From positions 1,674,001-1,738,000 of the forward strand of contig JAALGY010000030.1 in assembly GCA_032358165.1 (NCBI GenBank): a DNA stretch of 64,000 nucleotides, written 5' to 3'. Numbering within the stretch: position 1 is the stretch's first letter; each line of letters begins with the position of its first letter. Made by a program: the position numbers and the translations under genes. Below are positions 1-9,800 of this stretch, one piece after another. The notes below the pieces were generated by a model, which was not told where the DNA came from, ran no database searches, and saw nothing but the letters and a program-made list of their open reading frames with translations. The stretch comes from Diplosphaera chodatii (lineage: Eukaryota > Chlorophyta > Trebouxiophyceae > Prasiolales > Stichococcaceae).

Positions 1-83
1 CCTCGGTGCACAACATCATTGAGAGGGGCCACTCGCCAGCAGCGCATGCAAACAGCACCCCTCCATCAGCACCAGCACCGGCA

Positions 84-109
84 TCCCTAAACCACCCCTA
101 AACCCTATA
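84..109. repeat. Short degenerate telomere-like motif
   Basis: Two CCCTAAA-type units and one degenerate one stand close together. This is the plant/green-algal telomere repeat on the C-rich strand. The tract is very short and overlaps the 3' end of the neighbouring minus-strand gene, so it may be chance. Confidence 0.2.
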
Positions 110-2743
110 CCTAGCACCCTGGGTACCAGCACCCGCACCCTCTATGGCCAGAGACGGGTCACGACGCGCAGCGTCCGAAAGCGGCAGGTTGAAACTGTGA
201 GTGGACGCACTGTGCGCTTCGGCGGCTGGGAGCTCGCCCTCCTCGACCGACTCGCCTTCCGCGCCTTCCAGGTCCGAGGCAGATGCTGGCGTCGCCGCCG
301 GCGTGATGACTTCCACAAGCCGCTGTGAACCTGCAGACCACATCCCAGTGTCTTCGAGGGTATGCTTATGACTCAGCTCATGCATGATGAGTGCCATACC
401 ATTGCATGCTGAGTGCGCCACATCAGGCGTAACACAGCCACTGAGCCTCAGGGCTTGCCGCGGTCAGGCGCTAGGTTTCAGTCTGGTAGAAACAAAGGAC
501 ACCTGCATGGGTTGCAGGTGTCCCGGGGTTGGCGGCAGGGGCTGCCGTCGGTTTGGGGCTGACAAAGGGGTTCCGCAGCTGGCCGCCTGCAGCTTCGCCT
601 GCCGGTGCACGAGCTTGCCCTGAGCCCTGCGCTTCAGGCGGGGTGACAGCATGCCCTGTGGCGGAGTCCGAGGGCAGGGTGCTAGCTGCCGGGGTTCTGG
701 GTGCCGCAGCTTTGCTGGCGCTGCTTGGGGGCCAGGGCGGGATGCTCACTGCGGCTGGCTGGTCCGCCGCTGGAGTTCCCTGCACGCCTGAGGCCAGCGG
801 CGTCTGCGGGGGCCGCGACTGTGGTGCTGGCAAGGGTTTAGGAATTGGCGCAAGCGCTGCGGTGCCGGAGGGTGCGCTGTCCTGCTGCTGGGCTGCAGTC
901 GTGCCGGTGGAAACCGGGCCTCCTTTGGTCGGAGCCGCAGAGACGGGGGCAGCATGGACGTTTGTAGCAGCAGCGGCGTCGACACGGCTGTTGGCAGCCG
1001 CGGCAGACGGCTTGGAGCCAGACGCTGCAGCATGTGCGGCATCAGGAGCGGCACCTGCAGCTGCTGGTGTGCTCCTGGCCTGGGGCTTTGGCGCGCCGGG
1101 CACCTCAGTACTGCTGCCACCAACTGCACATGCTGCACCCACTGCAGGCGCTGCACCAGAATCTTGCCCAGCAGGTGTGCCCGTCAACTGCTTTTGCCGC
1201 AGCTGCCTGCTGTGCGCCGCCTGCTGCTTTGACTCTGCTCCCTCTGCTGTACCGGCAGCCGCGGCAGCAGAGTCCCCTGCCGGCATGCCAGGCGGTGCTG
1301 CCTGCAGCCTCTTGGCTGGCGGCGGCGTGTCGTCCGGACCGCGGCTCCGCTGCCGCTGCAGTAGCACGTAAGCAATGTCAGCCAGCTGAATGGAAACATA
1401 CTGGCATGCATGCTGGATGATGCTGCATCACATGTTTGCTGCAAGTGCAGAGGCGGCAGCACAACCTTGGCGGCTGGCTGCACTATTGCAGGCTGAGTGA
1501 GGGCCGGGGCAGGCGCAGCAGGCAGCTGCGGCAGCATGCCTGCATCACGAGTGGGACATCTGGGTCAAGATGCTGAGATGTGCATGCTCTGCTGCGTGTG
1601 CCCAATGATGCACGGCACTGGGTGTCAGGCAAGCCGCTTATGAAAAATGTGTGGTAGCGCGGTTGTAACATGTGGTGATCACCAGGGCCAAGGCTTTCAG
1701 TAGTTGCCCTGGGCACCAGCTGCAGCAGCTGTGGCACGATGGCCGCGAGCGGCGCCAGCTGCGTAATGAGGGCCGCCAGCTCGGGCGGCATGCCCGGCAC
1801 CTGAGGGTTCAGCTGAGGGTTCAGCATCGCCACTGCTTGGCCACTGTCTGATGCGGGCCCTGCCACCGCGTTGCCAAGCTGCTGCTCCTGCGCTGGCGCT
1901 GGTGACGGCTGCGGTGGCGGCAGCGACGGGGGCGGCAGCAGTTCCAGTGATGGCTGTGGCGCTGCTGCCGCTGCGGGTGCCACTGCTGTTGCTGCTGCTG
2001 CCGCCTCCAGTGGGCCTGGAGCGGCAGCCTGCTGCTTGGGTGCTGCGCCTGCGTCTGGCTCTGCTTCCAGCTGCCGTGGCGCCGGGGCCAGCAGCTGCAG
2101 CGGGGCGCTGGCGGCGGGCAGCAGCGGCGGCAGCGCCCGCAGATCTGCATCCTGCAGCCGTGCCTCCGCCGCCGCCAGGGCGGCTGCCATGTCGTCCCGC
2201 TGCTTGAGCACCATTGCAATCGCCAGCTTCTGATCGCCTGTTCAGGACAGTAGGTGCAGGGTTTGCATACATGTTCACCTTGGATATGACGGATAAGCAG
2301 GACTGTCATGGTTCCCGCCGCCGCTGCACAGCTGAGGCGCTGGTTGCATCCTTTGTAGTGTCAGACAACTGTCTCGACAAATGTTCCACTGATCCAAGAC
2401 CTGATGATCGTAAAGCAGAAGGAAATTGCAAGCGCAAGCAAACCACAACATTATAAAGGGACCCACGGATGGTGGCCAGCAGGCGCTCGATCTCTGCATC
2501 GTCCACTTCCTGCACCACGCGCAGCTCTGCGGCCAGGCGCGCCACCTCCCGCTGCGCCGCCAGCAGCTTGAGATTTGCGTTCTGGGCAGCAGTCCGCAGT
2601 GGTTCGCGTGACGGCGAGTTTCTGAGCGGCATGGCCGCACCATTTGCTGCAGCATCTCGGAGGCCCTGCAAGCGGGTGCGATGCAATGCGATTAGGTTGT
2701 TGTTGTTGAGCTTGATCACGTGCAGTAGAGTGATGGCAGTGTC
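98..2743 (-). CDS. Ala/Pro/Gln-rich coiled-coil protein, 5' end unresolved (possible LIN-9/ALY-like)
   Basis: Minus-strand gene; the 5' end was not found. Exons in translation order: about 2743-2450, 2229-1683, 1539-1466, 1355-503, 330-98. The last four join in phase and end at TAG 98-100. The first exon reads through TAITLLHVIKLNNNNL and continues as a charged heptad-like segment rich in A, E, R and L (coiled coil), carried on by the start of the second exon. The rest is low-complexity Ala/Pro/Gln, and the C-terminus is acidic (DLEGAEGESVEEGELP). An HVIKL segment followed by a helical coil loosely resembles the region after the DIRP domain in LIN-9/ALWAYS EARLY proteins, but no DIRP domain is visible upstream, so that identity is weak. 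An Ala/Pro-rich exon near 2840-2960 could precede it. Protein role: unknown, perhaps a nuclear scaffold. Confidence 0.5.
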
Positions 2744-3787
2744 ATGCTTGGCCGCAGCTTGACAGTGGAGCCGCGTGCATGCCAGCCCAGGTAATTACGT
2801 TCCCATGCCTTTGGCAACCAAGTTGCATGTATCACGCACCAGCTGAGGAGGCGGTGTGGCAGGCGTTCGTCCAGCACCATTCACAGCGGTTGGCGCGCTG
2901 CTGCGGCCTGGGCCTGTCGCACCATGCCGTGCTGCGGTACCATTGGCTGCGTTCCCAACCATCGAGATCAGCGGCCTGGTCCAGTTCAGTCTGCAGTTCT
3001 GCGCTCACAGCGGACGGGCTTACTATGACGCCTGTGCCGCCAAAGCCTGCTGCATACCCCGAGGTTTACTTCAAAGCAGTCGCAGCATGCTCACAATCCG
3101 GACTGCTTCACTCATGGCGCCATCGCAGCAAGGCAGCAGTGCTGCGTGCACCTGTGGTTCACAGTGCTACAAGGTGATCCTGGGTACAACACCTCTTTAT
3201 GCAACAGTTTTGCTGTGCGCTGGACATTGATCAAGATCCTTGGCGCACTCAGGTCAGCAAGGTGTGCATTGGCGGGGCTGCTTGCGCGTTTCTAGCTTGC
3301 CTAATTTTACGACTCTGGTGTCAGGCGGACGACATTCTGCTTCTGCTTTGCTGCGGCGTTGCCCTGCACCCAGCCAGCAGGCTAGGTGAGAGCAGAACAC
3401 ACATCTGGCAAAGATAGGTATTCTAAGGCGCCACACTTCACCTTGTTGTGGGGCCCGGGTGGAAGTAACCTGAGCATTTTGCAGCTGAGCTATACCTGAG
3501 GTGCACCAGCGAGCTCTGCACAATATCATGCTGTTTCGAGTGCACTCTACGACCTGTGTCACACATTCGTCCTTCCGAAACTGCTGTCAGCCTTTAGCTC
3601 GCCCTCAGCTCTGCATGTATCACATCATCTTCGGCATTCTCCACATCGGTACGCTGGGCGAAGGGGAACCGGCTGTGACTCATGCCCATGTCATGTGCGC
3701 TGCTGACCATGCTGTGCTGTCCCGGATCGCGCAGGCCAGAGGCGTCAGCAGCTGGCCTCGATCGAACACTGCACGTGAGCCGAGCGC
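2744..3787. other. No confident gene
   Basis: This stretch probably holds upstream exons of the minus-strand Ala/Pro-rich gene (an Ala/Pro-rich open segment near 2840-2960) and the 5' region of the OSB gene. I see no conserved motif in any frame. Confidence 0.3.
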
Positions 3788-6295
3788 ATGTGGCGTGCCG
3801 CCATCATGCAGCTCAGCAAGTCTACATCGTTGATGACTCCTGCCGCCGCCGCTGCCGCCATGCTGCCTCGCGCCACTCTCCCGGCTTCCCGCAACGCCAG
3901 CACCGCTGCCGCGCGGCTGGCGGCGCCGGCGCAGCGCGCCATGTGGGCGCAGCTGCCGCGGTCCTACGCCACCGGCGCAGCACCGTCCACCGCGCTGGCG
4001 CAGGAGTTTAACAACATGCAGGCGCAGGCTTATGCACCACAGGGTGGGCAGGACAAACATCCCCTGGTGTTCGTAGCCGGCACTGTCGCACAGCAGCGAC
4101 GTACCCCGCGGCTCCCCTGCATGGTTCATCGCATGGGACAACTCGACAGCTGGCCTGTCCAACAGTGGCACAGCCGGGTGCCGGTTGCGCCAGCGGGCTG
4201 ACGGTGGTCAAGCTTGGCTGCAGGGGGGCCGGAGGAGCCGGCGGTCATCCACGAGGTGGACTGGTCCGTCAACAACAACAACTACGTCAGCCTCATCGGC
4301 ACGCTGGGCCAGGTGCCTGCTGACAGCGGCCCGCTGCATACCGAGGCATCTGTACAAGCGAGGCTTTCCCCAGTGCGTGGTTGGCTTACGTCGACATGTG
4401 CACTGCGGCAGTGGCACGAAGTCAGGCCATTTGGAACCTGCGCTGCGCAGGACCCCGAGATCAAGCAGCTGGCGACCGGCTCGGTGGTGGCCAACATGCG
4501 GATTGCGCACCGCACCCCGCAGAAGCTGACCGAGTGGTGCGCCCATGGACTTGCTGATGGCTCGGACACAGCCATGTGCAGGTGGATCCAAAACCGTCAT
4601 GGTCATGACTGACTGCTGCGTGTCTTGTCTGCAGGTACACGGTGGACGCCTGGGGGCCGTGGGCTGAGGGCATCCGGAACGCGGGCCTGCACAAGGGGCA
4701 GCAGGTGCTCCTGCTGTGCAGTGCACATGCTGAGGATATCGAACCCCGCTCTCCACAAAGAGCATCTCAAGCCTGAGGCGTGCGCTTGCAGCAAGTGTGC
4801 ATCGAACTGCATGTGCACCCTCTGTGCGTAGGGTTTTGGCAATTGGTCGTGAACTACTCACGTGTTGCAGATTCTGGTGGAGGGGCGGGTGCGGACGGAT
4901 GAGTGGACGGACCGCGCTACAGGGCAGGCCCGGCGGGCGGTGCGCATCGTCGCCAGCCAGGTGTCCACCGTGCGGCCGTACACTGCCGGGGTGAGTTCTT
5001 CCGTTCCTGATTCCTGCTGCCTTGCCATGTACTTTGCAGTGCCAGCAGCGACAGCAACAGAAGCAGGGGCAATAGCAACGGCGGTAGTGCCAGCGGCAGG
5101 CAGCATATCCTGCAGACTGCAAGCCCCAGAGGTCACTGTGGAAAGGGCTTCAAGAGGCATGCATTCTGGCTGCAGGGCGCGCCGCCGCAGCAGCAGCAGC
5201 TGCAGGTGCAGCAGGCGGCGGCGGCGCAGGGGGCGGAGTGGGGGCAGTACGGCGCGCAGCCCCCGCCGCCGGGTGGCGAGTGGGGCGCTGATGACCAGAC
5301 AGTAGGCGCATTCGGCGCTCCGCCAGCGCCACCGCCGCCGCAGCCCGCCCAGCAGCAGGTGACTCCTCTGGTGTGGTGAGCTGCACATGAGGCCAGCAAC
5401 TGTACGTCCGCAGGCCCCTCTGATGCACGCTACAATCATGCCAGCAGTCGGGCACAGATCAGGGCAGGAGAACCAGCCCTCTAGCTCAAAAGCTTCCAAC
5501 GGAAAACTCGTCATCCCAATACCCGGTGGCTTCTCGCACAATCAGCATGCTGCTGAACCCTGAAACGACAGGCGCGGGGCGGCAGCGGCCCCAAGGACGC
5601 GGCCTGGGAAGCGTACTTTGCCAACCCGGGCGGCTACTGGGACAACCGCGCCAAGAAGCTCAACCCCAAGGCCCCCGACTTCAAGAACAAGACCACCAAC
5701 GAGGCGCGCGCCCCGCTCACTTCAGTGCTGTGATATGGAGATGAGATGAACAAACGAGGTTCTGCCCAGCTGCATCCTGCATATGCCAGGCTGCACATGG
5801 GCGCAGCCCCTTTTGTGCGCGATCAGCTTGGCAGTGCCCTGGCTGCTGCAACGGGGGACTGCAGGTGTGCACATGCATGAGGCTAGTGGTTCGATAGCCC
5901 CAGCGCAGCCTTCAGACGGTGTTTGCCGATGCAGCTGTGTCTTGTTGCGCAGGCGCTGTGGCTGAACGGCGCGCCCGCCTGGGTCCCGTCGGAGATGGAG
6001 CGGCTGGACGGCGGTACCCCCGCCCAGGTGAGAGTTTTCACCCATTTGGAGTAAAAGCTAGCAAATGATCAACCATGGTGTCTATCAAGGGAGTGGCATG
6101 CATCGTGCCCAAAAACAGCAGGTGGAGGTGCATGTCAGCAAACCCCGATCGTCGGCAGAGGCCTGAGGGAGGTGCAGGCCCCCACAGGCTGCCTGATTGA
6201 GGTCTTCTTTGGTATGGTCCTGTGTCCTCTGACTGCCGGACGCTCATGGCGGGTGTGGCCACTTGCAGGACGATGTCGACACGCCGCCCTTTTGA
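3788..6295 (+). CDS. OSB-type organellar single-stranded DNA-binding protein
   Basis: Nine exons: 3788-4043, 4224-4312, 4451-4536, 4635-4704, 4871-4990, 5176-5358, 5572-5703, 5953-6027, 6269-6295. They join in phase to a 345-residue protein. Residues 1 to about 75 are rich in Ala, Arg and Ser with few acids, like a mitochondrial/plastid targeting peptide. Next comes an SSB OB-fold (VDWSVNNNNYVSLIGTLGQ, then ILVEGRVRTDEW), a Gln/Gly/Pro linker, and one plant-specific PDF motif across exons 7-8 (YFANPGGYWDNR, NPKAPDFKNK, then ALWLNGAPAWV). OSB proteins bind ssDNA and restrain recombination in plant organelle genomes. The C-terminus DDVDTPPF looks like the acidic tip of bacterial SSB. Intron 7 (5704-5952) is GC-AG; using a GT 21 nt later would insert seven residues into the conserved motif. 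Confidence 0.88.
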
Positions 6296-7122
6296 TGGCC
6301 TGATGGTCGGATGGACGGATGATGCCCGCCCAGTGGACAGTTCGCCGCCATCCGCCATCTTGCACATCATCAGCTGTTTCCCATCCTGCGATCTGCGTCA
6401 GGATGCAGCAATGTCATGGCAAGCATGACTGACGAATAGGAGTGCAACAAGCAATGGTCATGGTTGCACAAGAAGAAGGCGTGCCGGCAGATATCAATCT
6501 GCAGAATGTGCAAGGTGCCCCAATGGGGAGAGGACCATCACCCACAGCGGGTGTGATGCAGCTTCCATGGTTTCGACATGCATCCTCCGGTTTGCAGCAC
6601 TCAGTCTTTGACATGTTCTCAGATGCGCATTCAAATACAAAATGCAGGAGCACAATGTACCTCAGTTAGACAGTTGCACACTGCAACTGTCTGCCTGATA
6701 CTGCATGCTGCCATGGCCGGCGGCATGGCAGTATCATTCCTCATTTCTCTGTTTGTAGACATCATCCTGCTGTGAAATCGCAGACTTCAGATCACAAGCC
6801 GACAGTAGAATGGCAGTGGACGCTCGATACCTTGGCAACTCCCTGATAGAGATCGGTCTTTCACAGAAGATCAGCTGTGGCACCAGCGGTGACCTGCAGT
6901 AACCCGGACCACCTCTGCCTCGGTTCATCCTGTTGTCTTACAAGCGACCGCTGAAGCTGCTGTGTAGTCAGGACCAGCGACTGCAACATTTGTAGCGTGA
7001 GCTATCCGGGTTGAGACCGTTATATGCCGCTGCGGCACATGGCTCTGACCATCAACGCAGCACTAGGTGGCAGCGGCTGAACGCGTGCCTCGGCGGCTGG
7101 TTGAGCCGCACGAGCTTGTGGT
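6296..7122. other. Intergenic stretch
   Basis: About 0.8 kb between the OSB stop and the helicase-like start. It would hold the OSB 3' UTR and the next promoter. Short open frames are present but lack splice structure or recognisable motifs. Confidence 0.5.
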
Positions 7123-8924
7123 ATGGACAGCGTGAAGCGTGCGAGCAGCGGCACAAGCGGCGGCGCGCCTCGGCAATACTATGTCGCGGTCGGCAGCGCC
7201 GACGTCAAGCTGGTGGCGCTATCCCCCCGTCTGGGCATTTGTGACTTCTGCACACCTTCTGACACTGAACAGGGATGCTTAAAGTGCACTCAAGCTCGCT
7301 GCATGGACATGCGCCACAATCATGTTGCAACTGTCTTGCACACGCAGGCGACGCTGGTGGATCTGCTAACGGCCGTGCAGGCGGGCGGCCCTGTAGCGCT
7401 GGCGGTGCACTGCGGGTGTGCTTTTCCCCCTGACCTCTGTCACATGGGGCAGAGACATCAGCAGAGCAGCGTGCTCGCTCGCGTCATTGTGCGCAGTCAG
7501 GATGATGACTCCTCCTCTCGATGCAGCGCGCGGGACTCCCTTGACGAGGTGGCTGCCGGCCTGGTGGCGCTGCCATCCACGTCAGTCACCTGCCTGGTGA
7601 GCCAATCAGCGCATGTCATCTGCGGGCAGGCGTCAGCCCAGCCACTGGCGATCATGTTGCTGCCATGGTCAGGATAGCCGCAGCAGACAGGCGCAGTGTC
7701 ATCGTGCTACAGCACCCTGATCACATTGGAGCTGCATCCTCGAGATACTGGCAGTTTCACCCTGGTGCAGCACGCAGACCTGTCGGATGTCGAGCGGGAC
7801 TCAGCGCTGGCGGGATTCGTGCAGCGGGCGCGGCCGCCGCCGGCTGATCAGGCGGCCTCCGGCGCAGCCACCGCCACAGCAGACGGCGACAGCACAGCAG
7901 GTGGGACGCATGTCCGACATCCGCTCAAAGCTGCGGTGATCCCCACCGCGCTTACAGCCTGTCTGTGGCAGCGGCTTTGTCAACATGGTGGTGAAAGAGC
8001 AGAGCTCCTTCATGCTGTTTGCATCCGGCCCTGGGGGGTCGGCGCACATGCTGGCGCTGAGCGATGTGGGGCCACAGTGACCAGCAATCAACCCTGCTTG
8101 TAATGCAGCGGCCCGGCGGTGTCGGCGCACATGCTGGCGCTGAGCGACGTGGGGCTGCGGTCAGAAGTAGTAAACCCTGCCGATGCAGGCGGCCCTGGGG
8201 TATCGGCGCACGTGCTGGCGACCAGCGACGTGGGGCTGCGGGCACTGGAGGGGCGGGGCGGTCAGCCGCCGCCGCCGCTGTTCGTCCACTACGACCTGCC
8301 AGTCCGCAAGGCATGGATGTCGAATCAAGCGGCCTACAGATGCAGTGCTCGCATCCACAAGCTGCACGCTCTGCCTGTGTGCTAGCATCTGCAAGTGGAA
8401 GGTGTGGCGGCTGCTGTAGATGGCTCATATCCGACCCGGCACAATGTCTGCAGGACATCTACGCGCGACGGGCGGCGGTAGCAAACAGAGGCCGCCTGTG
8501 GGCCGGGCGTCCCGCCATCGTCGTGTACTTTGTGGTCGCCGGCAAGGTGAGTCCTGGCTTCGCCACCGCGGTCCTGCAGCCTGCCTTCAAGCTGAGTCGG
8601 TGCACTGCCATTTTGGTGCACGAAAGCCAGGGACGGTGTTGGTCCGCTAAGCGAGAAGAACGCTCGTGAGGGGAGTATTCATCGGCTTGAGATGGCTAGA
8701 GACTCTTCATTGACCCTTGGCAGCGCTGCCCTATGGCACAAGGATGTCCTCACTGACTTTGACATGCTCAGAGTCCACAGCCGCCAACTCACCACACAGG
8801 CCGGCCGTGCATGCAGGTGGCGGACTTCAGGGCGGTGGAGGAGCACGCCGGAGGCGGCGGCACAGCCATTGCAGAGATGCCCGTCCATGTGGCAGACCTG
8901 TTCGGCGGGCGCGATGAGTCATGA
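7123..8924 (+). CDS. Degenerate DEAD-box helicase-like protein (RecA2-like domain)
   Basis: Proposed exons: 7123-7212, 7348-7415, 7527-7580, 7713-7900, 8189-8310, 8454-8546, 8817-8924, giving about 240 residues. The 3'/5' junction between exons 3 and 4 is the least certain (7596 is an alternative end). The protein resembles only the second RecA lobe: VDLL..VALAVHCG, RDSLDEV, HADLSDVERDSALAGF (the position of helicase motif IV/QxxR-type contacts), VLATSDVGLRALE (motif V-like ATD), then VHYDLPVRK/DIYARR and a closing AEMPVHVADLF. I see no Walker A or DEAD box, so ATPase activity is unlikely; a regulatory RNA-binding role is inference. Intron 8311-8453 is GC-AG, required to join VRK to DIYARR. 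The fifth exon is preceded by two tandem copies of itself (see repeat). Confidence 0.65.
8026..8255 (+). repeat. Tandem triplication of a 3' splice site plus exon
   Basis: Three copies of a segment coding for GPG.SAHMLALSDVGL begin their shared core at 8041, 8124 and 8205 (periods 83 and 81 nt). Copies 2 and 3 are each preceded by an 'aaccctgc...atgcag'-like acceptor, so the repeated unit contains the end of an intron and the start of an exon. Copy 3 continues into the conserved domain. Copies 1 and 2 run into short spacers. They may be alternative acceptors or dead exons. Confidence 0.75.
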
Positions 8925-9738
8925 TTCTGAGGCTTGCACAGCGCATGCCCTGCAGCTTACATTGAGGCTGTATCAGAGCATGATGCGTGCGCAAGCAAGA
9001 GTAGATAGAACAGAGTATTTCAGGAGTCGGGACAGACCCTAGGCAAGCCGTGCTTGCACCACCAGGTGGAGAATCAAATCCATTCACAACAACATGAGCA
9101 AGACATCGTTGCAACTATACAAATGTACAAGCTGCACACAAAATGAAGATGGAGACCTGGTACAAGAGGCTCGGAGCTCGTGTGCTCAACAAGCCTGCAT
9201 ATTGGATAAGAATGGTGTGCTGGCAGCTTGCATGGCCAGCACTTGACGACATGGCTGCTGGCCAGCAAACACGGCCTAGCAAACCTGTAGTCAACTAGAG
9301 CCTGCCATGTCATGAAAGGGCCTGTTCTGGCTGCCACTGCACTGGCTGCAGGGCTGCAGACCACTATGACACTCTCAGGATGTAGGGCATTAACTATGTG
9401 ACGCCTGCGCCCAGCCCGCGACACAGCTACAAAAAGCCGCACTGCCCCTAGTGAGGTGCGCAAAACTAGGTCTGGCACATGCTGCGTAGCCCGGTGCACG
9501 CTTCACATCGCATGCGCCCGCCTCGCCATGAGCCCAGCTGCCAGCTGGCTGCTGCAGTGCGCCGCGGTCCTCCAGATGATCAGAAGCCACTGTACTGATC
9601 GCTTGGGGGCCTTGGCACGCACCTGCAAGACCGCAATAATACAATGATGTGACCTTGCAGTGAGCCTGCAGGTGTGCCGCATGGCAGGAAACTCGTGGCA
9701 ACAGCAGCATGCTGGTAGCAAACACCGTTGTGTTTCGC
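8925..9738. other. Convergent intergenic stretch
   Basis: Lies between the stop of the helicase-like gene (plus) and the stop of LEC14B (minus). It would contain both 3' UTRs. No coding motif seen; a MITE-like element follows. Confidence 0.5.
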
Positions 9739-9790
9739 TAGGGGTAATCAAAGGACTTCTACAGTTGAAGAAGTTCTTCAACTACCCCTA
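9739..9790. mobile_element. 52-bp MITE-like element with 7-bp target duplication
   Basis: Begins TAGGGGTA and ends TACCCCTA, an 8-bp perfect terminal inverted repeat. The interior holds a second perfect inverted repeat, 10-nt arms at 9763-9772 and 9774-9783 around one base. It is flanked by identical GTTTCGC heptamers at 9732-9738 and 9791-9797, as expected for a target-site duplication. It lies 10 bp past the LEC14B stop, so it may also act as a hairpin in that 3' UTR. Confidence 0.65.
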
Positions 9791-9800
9791 GTTTCGCATG

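Noticed and set aside
529..1371. Long plus-strand frame of 280 codons
   Set aside because: Antisense shadow of the Ala/Pro-rich minus-strand exon; composition is Ala/Gly/Cys-biased and no splice context fits.
5704..5724. GT donor at 5725 for OSB intron 7 instead of the GC donor
   Set aside because: Keeps frame but inserts ARAPLTS into the PDF motif between NE and ALWLN; the GC-AG join matches the family better. Only cDNA can settle it.
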